Positions 7,765 to 17,286 of a DNA stretch of 64,000 nt are shown here, piece by piece. Within the stretch, counting starts at the first letter, position 1; each line of letters opens with the position of its first letter. The notes beneath the pieces were generated by a model that had not been told where the DNA came from, did not search any database, and saw only the letters and a program-made list of their open reading frames with translations. Origin of the DNA: Sulfuricella denitrificans skB26 (GTDB lineage Bacteria > Pseudomonadota > Gammaproteobacteria > Burkholderiales > Sulfuricellaceae); assembly GCF_000297055.2 (NCBI RefSeq), contig NC_022357.1, positions 2,491,501 through 2,555,500 of the forward strand, read 5' to 3'. A program made the translations under genes and the position numbers.

Positions 7765-10665
7765 ATGAGCATTTCGCCTGAATCCGTCGCCATCCCCCGC
7801 CATTTGTCGGTCAGCCTCAAGCTGGGCGCGGTTGTCCTGTTGCTGGCGACGCTTGCCGCCGGCAACCTGTATTTTTCCGAGAAACTGCACGAGGGCATCG
7901 TGAACGTTTCCGACATCATCAACCAGAGCGGACGTCTACGCTATCTCTCCCAACAGATCGCTCTCCGTTCGGCTGGCTTTGTGCTGGAACCGGACGCGGA
8001 TATCGGGAAATCGGCACGCGAGATTGAGGCTAAATTCGAGCTGCGTTACTCCAGGGTGAAGCATGAAGTTGGGCAAATTCCGCTGTTGATGCGTGGCACC
8101 GGGGACGATCTGGAAGGCCCTCTGGAGCGGATTCAAAAAATCCGGCCATACCAGCATTCCGCGCTGGAGCAGGTGCTGACGGGAATCGATCAGGAAGCGC
8201 GGCGCATACCACAGGGAGCGGTGGCCGCCTATTCAATATTGCTGCTGAGGGAAACCGATCAGTTGGTGAATACCCTCGAAAAAGCGTCACAAACAGCCCA
8301 TCGGCGGACAGATTTCATCATTTACTCAGTGCAGGCGCTGGAAGTCTTGCTCATGTTCTGGCTCTTCTTCTACGTCCGCTCGCGGATTACCGTACCGATC
8401 CTCAAGCTGGCCGATTTCAGCCGGCGTTTCGCTGCCGGCGAGCGTACCGTGCGCATGGATTTCCATTCGAGCGATGAAATCGGCGAACTGGTACTGACAT
8501 TCAACACCACTGCGGCACAGACCGCCGAACTGATCGAGGAACTCGACAACCGCGCACGTGAAAACGCTATGCTGGCAGCCATTCTCGAAGCCACTTCTGA
8601 CTTCGTTGGTACCGCTTCCCCGGAAGGACACTGTCTTTTTCTTAATCGCGCCGGGCGCAAGATACTGGGGCTTGCCGAGGATGAAGACCTTGGCGGTCAT
8701 ACCATTGCCGATTACTACCCGCCCGAGATAGCTGATCTCATCACCCACACCGCACACCCCGCTGCGGTACGGGAAGGGTCGTGGGCCGGAGAAAGCCTGC
8801 TGCGCTCGCGCACCGGACAAGAAATCCCCGTGTCGCAGGTGACTATCGCCCACAAGGGAGAGGACGGTGCGGTGAATTACTATTCCAGCATCATGCGCGA
8901 TACAACGCATTTCAAGATGCTGGAGCAACGCCTGCAATCCTCGCTCGATTTCCACCTCAAGCTGATGCAGGAACTCCCCAACCCGATCTGGCGTGCGGGG
9001 CGTGACAACAAGTGCAATTATTTCAACCGCGCCTGGCTGGAATTTACCGGCCGCACCCTGGAGCAGGAACTGGGCGATGGCTGGGCTGACGGCGTGCACC
9101 CGGAAGATCTCGAACGCTGCCTGAGCACTTATCTTTCCGCCTTCAAGCGGCGCGAACCGTTCACCATGGAATACCGTCTGCGCCATCGCGACGGCAGCTA
9201 CCACTGGCTGCTCGATCATGGGACACCCTTTACCGACCTGGACGGGGAATTTGCCGGTTATCTCGGCGCCTGCTATGACATCGAGGAGCGCATGCAGTAC
9301 CAGTCGCAGCTTGAATACCAGTCGCAGCATGATGAGCTCACCGGCCTGCCGAACCGCAACCTCCTTGCTGACCGGATTAATCAGGTGATCAGTCGTGTGC
9401 GGCGCCATGACAGTCTGGTGGGAGTCTTGTTCCTCGACCTCGATAATTTCAAGGTGATCAACGACAGCCTCGGCCACGAAGTCGGCGACCATATCATCAA
9501 GGCAGTCAGCGAACGACTCGTCGCCGCGGTGCGCGAGGGTGACACCGTGGCGCGCTACGGCGGCGACGAATTCGTCGTCGTACTGGCCGACATGGCGCAG
9601 GAGGAAGATGTGGTGAGCACCACTCGCAAGCTGATGGCGGAAATGACGGCACCATTCAGCGTTGACGGGCGCAATATCGTGGTCACCGCCAGCCTCGGTG
9701 TGGCGATCTGCCCACGCGATGGCGAGGATCAGGTAATCCTGCTGCGCAACGCCGACACCGCGCTCTACCGCGCCAAGGAAGCGGGACGCAACACCTTCCA
9801 GTTTTACGCAGCGGAAATGAATCAGCGGTTGCTGGCGCGCCTCAACCTGGAAAGGGATTTGCGACAGGCAGTGGAACGCAACGAATTCCTGCTCCACTAC
9901 CAGCCCCAGATAAACCTTACCAATGGTGCGATTATCGGCGTAGAGGCGCTGGTGCGCTGGCGCCAACCGGAGCAGGGCATCATCCCCCCCGATGAATTCA
10001 TTCCACTGGCAGAGGAAACCGGCCTGATCGTGCAGCTGGGAAAATGGGTGCTGCGGGAAGCTTGTCGCCAAGCGCGAGCCTGGCACGATGCCGGGTTGCC
10101 GAAGATAGGCATTTCAGTCAACCTTTCCGCGCGTCAGTTCCGCGAGCCTGGACTGAAGCAGACCATCCTCGACATGCTGGCGGAAACCGGGTTGGAGGCG
10201 CGCTTCCTCGAAATGGAAATCACCGAAAGCATGGTGATGTTCGACCCGGAAGGCGCTATCGCGGTGCTGGATGAACTGCAACAGCAGGGCATCACCTTTG
10301 CCATGGACGATTTCGGCACCGGTTATTCTTCGCTCAATTATCTCAAGCGTTTCCCCATTCACAAGCTCAAGATCGACCAGTCTTTTGTACGGAACATCAC
10401 TACAGACTCGAATGATGCCGCCATTACCAACGCAGTGATCGAGTTGGCGCACGGCCTCAAACTGAAAGTCATCGCAGAGGGCGTGGAAACCGAGGAACAG
10501 CGCTCTTTCCTGCGCGCGCACCAGTGCGATGAAATGCAGGGCTATCTTTTCAGCCGTCCTGTCCCTGCAGAAGATATAGTGAACTTGTTAATCGCCAACA
10601 ATCAGTTGCTGGCAGCGCCGGTGAACAACATCGACGAATCTTCGCCCCCGGTTGTGGGAAGATGA
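7765..10665 (+). CDS. Membrane PilJ/NarX-like sensor with PAS-PAS-GGDEF-EAL
   Basis: A 966-residue inner-membrane protein for cyclic di-GMP turnover. A membrane helix (about 17-37) leads into a periplasmic domain containing IINQSGRLRYLSQQIAL (51-67), resembling the PilJ N-terminal domain and the nitrate-binding P-box of NarX. A second helix at about 190-206 is followed by HAMP, two PAS domains (about 270-385 and 395-510), GGDEF (motif 599-603, with an RxxD inhibition site just before it) and EAL (motif 727-729). Both catalytic motifs are intact, so it could make or degrade the signal; which dominates cannot be told. AGGAA precedes the ATG. It is monocistronic. Confidence 0.93.
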   Translation: MSISPESVAIPRHLSVSLKLGAVVLLLATLAAGNLYFSEKLHEGIVNVSDIINQSGRLRYLSQQIALRSAGFVLEPDADIGKSAREIEAKFELRYSRVKHEVGQIPLLMRGTGDDLEGPLERIQKIRPYQHSALEQVLTGIDQEARRIPQGAVAAYSILLLRETDQLVNTLEKASQTAHRRTDFIIYSVQALEVLLMFWLFFYVRSRITVPILKLADFSRRFAAGERTVRMDFHSSDEIGELVLTFNTTAAQTAELIEELDNRARENAMLAAILEATSDFVGTASPEGHCLFLNRAGRKILGLAEDEDLGGHTIADYYPPEIADLITHTAHPAAVREGSWAGESLLRSRTGQEIPVSQVTIAHKGEDGAVNYYSSIMRDTTHFKMLEQRLQSSLDFHLKLMQELPNPIWRAGRDNKCNYFNRAWLEFTGRTLEQELGDGWADGVHPEDLERCLSTYLSAFKRREPFTMEYRLRHRDGSYHWLLDHGTPFTDLDGEFAGYLGACYDIEERMQYQSQLEYQSQHDELTGLPNRNLLADRINQVISRVRRHDSLVGVLFLDLDNFKVINDSLGHEVGDHIIKAVSERLVAAVREGDTVARYGGDEFVVVLADMAQEEDVVSTTRKLMAEMTAPFSVDGRNIVVTASLGVAICPRDGEDQVILLRNADTALYRAKEAGRNTFQFYAAEMNQRLLARLNLERDLRQAVERNEFLLHYQPQINLTNGAIIGVEALVRWRQPEQGIIPPDEFIPLAEETGLIVQLGKWVLREACRQARAWHDAGLPKIGISVNLSARQFREPGLKQTILDMLAETGLEARFLEMEITESMVMFDPEGAIAVLDELQQQGITFAMDDFGTGYSSLNYLKRFPIHKLKIDQSFVRNITTDSNDAAITNAVIELAHGLKLKVIAEGVETEEQRSFLRAHQCDEMQGYLFSRPVPAEDIVNLLIANNQLLAAPVNNIDESSPPVVGR

Positions 10666-10694
10666 CGAGTCGCCTGCTGTCAATCACTCAATTA

Positions 10695-10862
10695 TCAGGC
10701 GCAGGCTTTTCTGTCAGCCTCGCGGCGTCCCGGCGATGTCCTGCGCTCACCGGATGGGAGGCGTTCCTTGAGGCGTTGTAGCGCGCTACACCTTTCAATC
10801 AATCTACGTTCAGCGGGGATAAACTCCACCTTGTAGACGGGTAGCGTGGAATTTTTATGCAT
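10695..10862 (-). CDS. Small basic hypothetical protein
   Basis: A possible 55-residue protein, starting MHKNSTLPVYKVEF and ending in an arginine- and lysine-rich tail. I do not recognise it. An ATG ten codons upstream (10892) would give 65 residues; neither start has a clear ribosome-binding site, though GGAAAGAG lies some 15 bases before the shorter one. It is convergent with the GGDEF-EAL gene, 29 bp away. The ORF may be chance. The bases from 10863 to 11155 show no other feature apart from a short ATGGTTTC tandem repeat. Confidence 0.3.
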   Translation of the reverse strand: MHKNSTLPVYKVEFIPAERRLIERCSALQRLKERLPSGERRTSPGRREADRKACA

Positions 10863-11155
10863 GATGTGCTCACTCTTTCCAGTGAAACCCATTGATCATC
10901 TGTGTTGGATGCTTTTGATTAGCCACATAATAACCACCATCACTCCATGGTTTCATGGTTTCATTTGAATGTCAAAATTCAATCTAGCAGGCGAACGACA
11001 ATCTTGGCACTGCGAGGTCATTAGGATCGACAGTAGAATCACATCCTAACGAAAGGTGGGAGTGATCAAAGCAGACCGGTATTGATCTCTGAATTCTGTT
11101 AATTTTTAATTGGAATACATAGAAACCCTTGCTTCAACGATTAGGCGCGGACGCC

Positions 11156-11968
11156 TCAGAACTTGATCGCTGAAAACACTTTCTGCGCCAGTGCACCAGT
11201 GGCTTGCAAGGGGTTCTCGCGGATTGCTTTTTCTTGTTCGGCCATCATCAGAAACAGGCCATCCATAGCTTTTCGGGTGATGTAGTCATCCATTTTGGTA
11301 TCACGCTCGTCTACCAAACCCAGTTTGGCACCTTTGCCAGCGAATTGGTCATATTTCTCTGCCAACTTCACTTTCTTCATCGACTTGTTCACGATAGGCT
11401 TGAATTTTTCACTCAATGCAGCTTCGGTATTTTTGCGGAAGTACTGGGTAGCCGCGTCGTTGCCACCAGTCAAAATTCCCTTGGCATCTTCTACCGTCAT
11501 TTTCTTCACTGCGCCTGTCAGCAGGATCTTCGCTTCCGGCACAGCAGCCTCGGCGGCGCGATTCATCGATGTAGTCAAGTCGTCCGCATAGCTGCTCATG
11601 CCGAATTTGCGCAGCAGGCTATCCGCTTTTTGCAGGCTTTCAGGCAACGGGATGCGTACTTTATCGTTACCCAGAAAGCCGTTTTCTTTGGCGAGGCTAG
11701 CAACAGCTGTTTCCGCGCCTTGCGTAAGCGCTTGCTTCAGGCTGCCCACTTGGTCTTTGTTGCTAAAACTAGCCAAGCCGGCCGATGACACAGGAGTGGA
11801 TTGCTGTACCGCAGGGGCGGCGGGCGCAGTGTTCTGTGGTATAGCGTCGCCCAATTTATTTAGCGTGTCTTTGTTGACCAAGTCTCCCAGATCAAAGGCG
11901 TTGGCCGAGGTGATAGCCAGTGCAACGAATGCAACAATAACTCTACGAACAAAGTGATGGAGCAACAT
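11156..11968 (-). CDS. DUF4197 family exported protein
   Basis: A 270-residue protein with a Sec signal peptide (a basic start HHFVRR, a hydrophobic core, cleavage likely after SANA at about residue 24). The mature part is mostly helical, with segments such as VRIPLPESLQKADSLLRKFGMSSYADDL and a C-terminal DGLFLMMAEQEKAIRENP typical of DUF4197 proteins. It is probably periplasmic; the biochemical role of the family is not established. The start is firm because AAGGAG stands 8 bases before the ATG. It appears monocistronic. Confidence 0.85.
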   Translation of the reverse strand: MLLHHFVRRVIVAFVALAITSANAFDLGDLVNKDTLNKLGDAIPQNTAPAAPAVQQSTPVSSAGLASFSNKDQVGSLKQALTQGAETAVASLAKENGFLGNDKVRIPLPESLQKADSLLRKFGMSSYADDLTTSMNRAAEAAVPEAKILLTGAVKKMTVEDAKGILTGGNDAATQYFRKNTEAALSEKFKPIVNKSMKKVKLAEKYDQFAGKGAKLGLVDERDTKMDDYITRKAMDGLFLMMAEQEKAIRENPLQATGALAQKVFSAIKF

Positions 11969-12082
11969 TGTCTATCTCCTTGGTGGCCATTGGCCTGAAT
12001 GTCTAACATTTCAATCAAGCGCGTGACGGTAAGTCGCCACCCATTGAACGAACTGTTATTAGATTCGTTCGTTAGTAACCGA

Positions 12083-12481
12083 TTATTTCTTAAGTAAATC
12101 TCGGATTTCTGTAAGCAGAACCTCCTCTGCTGACGGAGCCGCCGGGGCCGCAGGAGCGGCTTCTTCTTTTTTCTTAAGTGAGGTTATAAACCGAACAGCC
12201 ATAAAAATCACAAATGCAATAATGGTAAAGTCGATAACCGTCTGGGCGAATTTCCCATAGGCTATGATAACCGCGGGTGATTTATCCGCTGCTTCTTTTA
12301 TGGTGACGGCAAGATCGGAAAAATTAACCCCACCTAAAAGAACTCCTATTGGTGGCATGACTACGTCGGCAACAAAGGATGAGACAATTTTCCCAAACGC
12401 CGCTCCAACAATAACACCAACGGCCATGTCAACGACATTCCCTCTAACTGCAAACGCCTTAAAATCCTGCATCATACCCAT
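12083..12481 (-). CDS. mscL: Large-conductance mechanosensitive channel MscL
   Basis: A 132-residue inner-membrane channel that opens under membrane tension to release solutes during hypo-osmotic shock. The N-terminal helix and first membrane segment ([40 protein letters not shown]) are the family signature, the second segment is [15 protein letters not shown], and the C-terminus is a charged bundle ([13 protein letters not shown]). The length matches E. coli MscL (136). I chose the ATG at 12481 because AAGGA precedes it and the protein then begins [10 protein letters not shown]; the open frame extends another 36 codons upstream without conservation. Confidence 0.95.
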   Translation of the reverse strand: MGMMQDFKAFAVRGNVVDMAVGVIVGAAFGKIVSSFVADVVMPPIGVLLGGVNFSDLAVTIKEAADKSPAVIIAYGKFAQTVIDFTIIAFVIFMAVRFITSLKKKEEAAPAAPAAPSAEEVLLTEIRDLLKK

Positions 12482-12670
12482 AGCATTTTTCCTTTCTGTT
12501 TTTAACAGTGGCTCAAAGATTGATTCCGTTTTCTGGATAATGATTGAATACAGTATTGCCAAAGGCAGATAGTAGAAGGATTGGTTCAACTATGCACCCA
12601 ATAAGCGATTTCTCCACGGGTACAATCTATTCAATTACCACCTTTTTTCTTGGGTATTAAAGTCAACAAT

Positions 12671-12692
12671 ACTTAATCAATTAAGTCGACTT
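12671..12692. repeat. Overlapping palindromes in mscL upstream region
   Basis: Two palindromes share bases: ACTTAAT-CA-ATTAAGT (12671-12686) and AAGTCGACTT (12683-12692). They lie in the gene-free, AT-rich stretch 12482-12917 between mscL and the tRNA terminator. They could be operators for a dimeric regulator, but AT-rich DNA gives such palindromes by chance. Confidence 0.3.
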
Positions 12693-12830
12693 ATATACCA
12701 GACTATTTTACTTGGCTATTATTTCAAGTCAATGTAGTCACTACAGAAGAATCATACCAGTCCAGATCAATCACGAAAATCCGATTCAATTGATTGCAAA
12801 ATCAGTAGCCAGGCAGACACTATGGCCAAC

Positions 12831-12847
12831 ATCTCAACAGTTGAGAT
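12831..12847. repeat. Short perfect inverted repeat
   Basis: ATCTCAAC and GTTGAGAT flank a single A, an 8-bp-arm palindrome in the same gene-free stretch. It is not followed by a T-run, so it is not a terminator. A regulatory role is possible but unproven. Confidence 0.3.
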
Positions 12848-12879
12848 ATGAAGCGCCTACACAGCACCCCCAGAAAAGC

Positions 12880-12904
12880 AAAAAGGCCACCCCGAAGAGT
12901 GACC
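12880..12904 (-). terminator. Intrinsic terminator after the rpoD-tRNA transcript
   Basis: On the minus strand an 8-bp stem GGTCACTC/GGGTGGCC (two G-T pairs) with a TTCG loop is followed by TTTTTGCTTTT. It lies 13 bases after the tRNA CCA end and probably ends the rpsU-dnaG-rpoD-tRNA transcript. Confidence 0.8.
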
Positions 12905-12917
12905 TAATGCATTTTTA

Positions 12918-12994
12918 TGGTGGGCCCGCACGGACTTGAACCGTGGACCAAAGGATTATGAGTCCTCTGCTCTAACCAACTGAGCTACAGGCCC
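12918..12994 (-). tRNA. tRNA-Ile2 (anticodon CAU)
   Basis: A complete 77-base cloverleaf with encoded CCA. The acceptor arms GGGCCTG/CGGGCCC pair fully, the D-arm reads TAGCTCAGTTGGTTAGAGC, the anticodon loop is CTCATAA and the T-loop is GTTCAAGTC. A CAU anticodon can be elongator Met or the Ile2 species whose C34 is turned into lysidine by TilS. The C4-G69 and C5-G68 pairs are the known TilS determinants and are absent from typical elongator tRNA-Met, so I favour Ile2. It lies 28 bp after rpoD on the same strand with no terminator between, so it is probably processed from the rpoD message. Confidence 0.9.
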
Positions 12995-13022
12995 AATAAC
13001 TCTGTGCTACGCCAGCCCTGGA

Positions 13023-14918
13023 TCAGACCTCGTTATCCAGGAAGCTGCGCAGGCGTTCGGAGCGGGAAGGATGACGCAACTTGCGCAAGGCCTTGGCTTC
13101 GATCTGACGGATACGCTCGCGAGTGACGTCGAACTGCTTGCCGACTTCTTCCAGGGTGTGGTCGGTATTCATCTCGATGCCGAAGCGCATGCGCAGCACT
13201 TTGGCTTCGCGCGGCGTGAGTGATTCCAGCACTTCCTTGGTGGCTTCGCGCAATGAGGCATACAGCGCTGCGTCAGCGGGAGCCAGTGTAGTCGAGTCTT
13301 CGATGAAGTCACCCAGGTGAGAATCCTCGTCGTCGCCGATCGGGGTTTCCATGGAGATTGGCTCCTTGGAAATCTTGAGAATTTTGCGGATCTTCTCCTC
13401 GGGCATCTCCATCTTTTCCGCCAACTCTGAAGGATCGGGTTCCTGTCCGGTTTCTTGCAGGATCTGACGCGAGATGCGGTTCATCTTGTTGATGGTTTCG
13501 ATCATGTGCACCGGAATACGGATGGTGCGCGCCTGATCGGCGATGGAACGCGTGATCGCCTGACGAATCCACCAGGTGGCATAGGTCGAAAACTTGTAGC
13601 CACGGCGGTATTCAAATTTATCCACGGCCTTCATCAGTCCGATGTTGCCTTCCTGAATCAGATCGAGGAACTGCAGGCCGCGATTGGTGTATTTTTTGGC
13701 AATGGAGATCACCAGGCGCAGGTTGGCCTCGATCATTTCGCGCTTGGCACGTCGCGCCTTGGCTTCGCCGGTGGACATCTGGCGATTGATTTCCTTGAGG
13801 TCCTTGATAGGTATCCGCACTCGTTCCTGCAAATCCAGCAGGCGCTGCTGCTGGTCGACAATGGAGTGCTGGAAACGCGTCAGCTTCTCGCAGTAGGGCT
13901 TCTTGGTGGCGATTTCCGTCAACACCCAGTCCAGGTTGTTTTCGTTGCCAGGGAAAGTTTTGATGAAATGTGTCCGCGGCATGCCGGATTTGGTCACGCA
14001 CAATTCCATGATCTCGCGCTCGTAGCTGCGCACTTCTTCCACCAGGGAGCGCAGGCTTTCACACAGAAATTCCACTTGCTTGGCGGAAAAACGAATGGAC
14101 AGGAGCTCGCCAGAGACCTGTTCCTGCCATTCCTTGTAGCCTTTAGCCTTGGGGCCTTTCTTCGCCAGCGACTGCTGCATCTTGTCGAATGCCTTGCGGA
14201 TCACGGCAAAGCGCTCCAGCGCATCAGCTTTGAGCTGGGCCAGATTAGCCGCGGCCACCGCAGCACCGGCTTCTTCTTCCTCTTCTTCCGTCAACTCCTC
14301 GGCCGCTTCGCCCGCTTCCTCCGCTTCCACGGCAGAATCCGCGATATCTTCTTCAAGCTCTCCATCCGCGTTCATCAAGCCGTCTACCAGCTCGTCCACA
14401 CGCATTTCGTCACGCTCGACCTTGTCTACCAGCGCAAGAATCTCGGTGATCGTGGTCGGGCAAGCGGAAATCGCCTGTACCATGTGCTTCAAGCCATCTT
14501 CGATACGCTTGGCGATTTCAATCTCGCCCTCACGGGTCAGCAGTTCTACCGAACCCATCTCGCGCATGTACATGCGCACCGGATCGGTGGTACGACCGAA
14601 ATCGGAATCGACGGTGGATAGCGCCGCCTCGGCCTCTTCCACGACATCTTCGTCGGTCACTGTCGGCGCAGCATCGGACATGAGCAGGGTTTCCGCATCC
14701 GGCGCCTCGTCGCACACGGAAATTCCCATGTCGCCGATCATGCTGATAATGCCCTCGATCTGCTCGGCATCGAGCATGTCATCCGGCAGATGGTCGTTTA
14801 TCTCGGCGTAGGTCAGGTAGCCACGCTCCTTACCCAGCACAATCAGGGTCTTCAGGCGCATCCGTCGCGCATCGACGTCGCTCATGCGTAATTCGGATTT
14901 GTCGTTTTCTGTCGCCAT
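13023..14918 (-). CDS. rpoD: RNA polymerase sigma-70 factor RpoD
   Basis: A 631-residue primary sigma factor that directs RNA polymerase to housekeeping promoters. It has region 1.1 at the N-terminus, region 1.2 ([16 protein letters not shown]), an acidic non-conserved insert ([12 protein letters not shown]), regions 2.3-2.4 ([19 protein letters not shown]), region 3 ([19 protein letters not shown]) and the region 4.2 helix-turn-helix ([20 protein letters not shown]). The ATG at 14918 ([10 protein letters not shown]) was preferred over an upstream in-frame start at 14951. It is the last protein gene of the macromolecular-synthesis operon, and a -10 element just upstream suggests an extra promoter of its own. 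Confidence 0.98.
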   Translation of the reverse strand: MATENDKSELRMSDVDARRMRLKTLIVLGKERGYLTYAEINDHLPDDMLDAEQIEGIISMIGDMGISVCDEAPDAETLLMSDAAPTVTDEDVVEEAEAALSTVDSDFGRTTDPVRMYMREMGSVELLTREGEIEIAKRIEDGLKHMVQAISACPTTITEILALVDKVERDEMRVDELVDGLMNADGELEEDIADSAVEAEEAGEAAEELTEEEEEEAGAAVAAANLAQLKADALERFAVIRKAFDKMQQSLAKKGPKAKGYKEWQEQVSGELLSIRFSAKQVEFLCESLRSLVEEVRSYEREIMELCVTKSGMPRTHFIKTFPGNENNLDWVLTEIATKKPYCEKLTRFQHSIVDQQQRLLDLQERVRIPIKDLKEINRQMSTGEAKARRAKREMIEANLRLVISIAKKYTNRGLQFLDLIQEGNIGLMKAVDKFEYRRGYKFSTYATWWIRQAITRSIADQARTIRIPVHMIETINKMNRISRQILQETGQEPDPSELAEKMEMPEEKIRKILKISKEPISMETPIGDDEDSHLGDFIEDSTTLAPADAALYASLREATKEVLESLTPREAKVLRMRFGIEMNTDHTLEEVGKQFDVTRERIRQIEAKALRKLRHPSRSERLRSFLDNEV

Positions 14919-14962
14919 AACATTCTGTTCCAGCAAAGGATTTCGTTGCAAAAAAGTGCTAA

Positions 14963-14968
14963 ATTATA
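14963..14968 (-). promoter_or_regulatory. Putative -10 element for an internal rpoD promoter
   Basis: A perfect TATAAT sits on the minus strand immediately after the dnaG stop and about 45 bases before the rpoD start. The best upstream element, GTGACC, is at a long 19-base spacing. E. coli rpoD also has internal promoters near this junction, so a separate promoter is plausible. Confidence 0.4.
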
Positions 14969-14970
14969 TA

Positions 14971-16734
14971 CTATTTTTGGGCGGATTGGTCACTATTTGT
15001 CGAAGCTGAGCCTCCCGGCAGCAAGCTCAATAACTCCCGCTTCTCATCCACAGAAAGCCCCTGCGTACAGGAAAGCGCCAGCAGTTCATCAAACCTGCGT
15101 TTGCGCCCACCCTCGCGCAACTGCTCCAGCGCGCCGGCGAACTCCTCCGCCACTTCGAATTCCTCGTCCCACTGCAAAATCTCGCCCGACACCTCGCTCA
15201 ACAAAACTTCATGAAGCGTGCCACGAAAACGCTCCAACACAGCTACCGTCGTCGTTGGCTGAGAATGACTAGCGGCGACGAAACCAAGCAGCGCTGACAA
15301 AGTCTTCAACTCCTCCGAACCCTCGCCCAACAGGCTCATATCGAAACCCACACCCAACTCGGGCTGGACAAGCAACAGTTGCAGCAACTTTCTGGCCAGC
15401 GAGGGCGGCTTGCGGGATGGCCGGGGTCGAGTACGAGTAGCCGCAGGTTTTACCGTCGATTTGACCGGAATCAGTCCTTCTAGTTCATTCCGTGTAACAC
15501 CTGCCAATTCCGATAGACGCTGCTGCAGCATCATGCGTAGCGCCGGTGCAGCCACCTGCTGCACCAAAGGTTGCGCCAGCTTTAGAAAGTGTGCCCGCCC
15601 TTCCATGGTTTGCATGTCCACCCCGGCGGCCAGTTCACGCAAGAGAAACTCCGACATCGGCATCGCGCTTTCTAACTGCGCCTCGAATGCCGCCTTCCCT
15701 TCCTTGCGGATGTAGCTGTCGGGATCCTCGCCCTGGGGCAGAAACAGGAACCTGATACTTTTTTCGTCACCCACCAGCGCCAGGCTGTTTTCCAGTGCGC
15801 GCCATGCCGCCTTGCGCCCCGCCGTGTCGCCGTCGAAGCAGAACACGACGTTATCGGTTTGCCGCAACAACTTTTGCACATGCACCGGCGTAGTCGCGGT
15901 ACCCAGCGTTGCCACCGCATATTCGACGCCGTGCTGAGCCAGCGCCACCACGTCCATGTAACCTTCCACCACAATCACTTTGCCGGCGGCGCGAATCGCC
16001 TGGCGTGCCTGAAACAGGCCGTAAAGCTCACGACCTTTCTCGAACAGCGGCGTTTCCGGAGAATTCAGGTACTTGGGCTCCCCCGTTTCCAGCACCCGCC
16101 CGCCGAAACCGATCACCGTACCCTTCTGGTTAATGATGGGAAACATGATCCGGTCGCGAAAACGGTCGTAGCGCTTGCCTTCGCCCTCGATCACCAGTCC
16201 CGCCTGCACCAGAGCTTTCGCCTGGTAGTCAGAAAAAACCGTGGCGAGGTTTTGCCAGCCTCCCGGCGCATAGCCGATACCGAAGCGCGCCGCGATTTCG
16301 CCGGAAAGACCGCGTTTTTTCAGGTATGCGATCGCCCCTTCTGAGCGCTTTAGCTCATCGCGGTAATAATGGGTCGCATGCTGCATCGCCTCGGTCAGGG
16401 CCTCAAAATCACCTTCTGTCTTGCGCTCATAATGCCCGGATTCCTCTTTCGGCACCGTCAGGCCAGCACTTCTGGCCAATTCCTCCACCGCTTCGACGAA
16501 GCCCAGACCCTGGTGCTCCATGACAAACCCAATGGCGCTGCCGTGCGCGCCGCAACCGAAGCAATGGTAAAACTGCTTGGTAGGACTAACCGAAAATGAT
16601 GGGGATTTTTCGCTGTGGAACGGGCAGCAGGCGACATAGTTCGCGCCCGCCTTCTTGAGCGGGACGTAGCGGTCCACCACGTCAACGATATCCAGGCGAT
16701 TGAGAAGATCCTGGACGAAGGACTGCGGAATCAT
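14971..16734 (-). CDS. dnaG: DNA primase DnaG
   Basis: A 587-residue primase that makes the RNA primers for replication forks. The N-terminal CHC2 zinc finger has C37, H40, C58 and C61 (in CCPFH and HCFGCG). The catalytic core and TOPRIM fold follow, with the acidic motif VVEGYMDVVAL and the later FCFDGDTAGRKAA. The C-terminus is a helical helicase-binding region. An AGGGGG stretch precedes the ATG. It lies between yqeY and rpoD in the macromolecular-synthesis operon; the 101-bp gap to yqeY carries no obvious terminator. Confidence 0.97.
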   Translation of the reverse strand: MIPQSFVQDLLNRLDIVDVVDRYVPLKKAGANYVACCPFHSEKSPSFSVSPTKQFYHCFGCGAHGSAIGFVMEHQGLGFVEAVEELARSAGLTVPKEESGHYERKTEGDFEALTEAMQHATHYYRDELKRSEGAIAYLKKRGLSGEIAARFGIGYAPGGWQNLATVFSDYQAKALVQAGLVIEGEGKRYDRFRDRIMFPIINQKGTVIGFGGRVLETGEPKYLNSPETPLFEKGRELYGLFQARQAIRAAGKVIVVEGYMDVVALAQHGVEYAVATLGTATTPVHVQKLLRQTDNVVFCFDGDTAGRKAAWRALENSLALVGDEKSIRFLFLPQGEDPDSYIRKEGKAAFEAQLESAMPMSEFLLRELAAGVDMQTMEGRAHFLKLAQPLVQQVAAPALRMMLQQRLSELAGVTRNELEGLIPVKSTVKPAATRTRPRPSRKPPSLARKLLQLLLVQPELGVGFDMSLLGEGSEELKTLSALLGFVAASHSQPTTTVAVLERFRGTLHEVLLSEVSGEILQWDEEFEVAEEFAGALEQLREGGRKRRFDELLALSCTQGLSVDEKRELLSLLPGGSASTNSDQSAQK

Positions 16735-16835
16735 GAGCCCCCTGCTAAAGCATTACACCAAAACAGCTCCGCCCACTACGGAATACGGGAATCGGATACG
16801 GCGGACGGACGGATGAAACTGTGGAGTTGAAACGC

Positions 16836-17282
16836 TTAGCCGCCCAGTTTGGCTTTGATCAGGGCAGACACCTTGCCCATATCGGCACGTCCGGCCATTT
16901 GCGGCTTGACGATCGCCATAACCTTGCCCATGTCCTTCACGCCAGCCGCCCCGGAGGAAGCAATCGCGGCAACAACCAGCGCCTCGGCCTCGGAGTCCGT
17001 CAGGGGCTGCGGCATATAACCCTGCAGCACCGACACCTCGAACTTCTCGATGTCAGCCAGATCCTGTCGTCCAGCGGATTCGAACTGGGAAATGGAGTCG
17101 CGCCGCTGCTTGAGCATTTTCTCGATCGCCGCGATCACCTGATCATCGGAGAGCTCGATGCGCTCGTCCACCTCGCGCTGCTTGATCGCGGCCATAAGCA
17201 GCCGGATCGCCGCAAGGCGTGACACATCCTTGGCACGCATCGCCGATTTCATATCCTCGGCGATTTGAAGCCTGAGACTCAT
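16836..17282 (-). CDS. yqeY: GatB/YqeY domain protein
   Basis: A 148-residue helical protein of the YqeY family, related to the tail domain of the GatB amidotransferase subunit. Typical parts are the N-terminal LRLQIAEDMKSAMRAKDVSRLAAIRLL, the middle KQRRDSISQFESAGRQDLADIE and the C-terminal GKVSALIKAKLGG. In GatB this domain contacts tRNA; the free-standing protein has no proven role. It follows rpsU by 4 bp, so the two are co-transcribed and probably coupled. Confidence 0.93.
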   Translation of the reverse strand: MSLRLQIAEDMKSAMRAKDVSRLAAIRLLMAAIKQREVDERIELSDDQVIAAIEKMLKQRRDSISQFESAGRQDLADIEKFEVSVLQGYMPQPLTDSEAEALVVAAIASSGAAGVKDMGKVMAIVKPQMAGRADMGKVSALIKAKLGG

Positions 17283-17286
17283 TGAA

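Noticed and set aside
8326-10086. A 586-codon ORF on the minus strand
   Set aside because: It is exactly antisense to the well-supported GGDEF-EAL gene, has no domain I recognise and reflects the codon use of the real gene.
12918-12994. Elongator tRNA-Met
   Set aside because: The CAU anticodon fits, but the C4-G69 and C5-G68 pairs are TilS identity elements found in tRNA-Ile2.
13455-14621. A 388-codon plus-strand ORF
   Set aside because: Antisense to rpoD, with no recognisable protein signature.
14919-14951. Longer start for rpoD
   Set aside because: The extra residues are not typical of sigma-70 and would sit over the putative leader; MATENDK is the better start.
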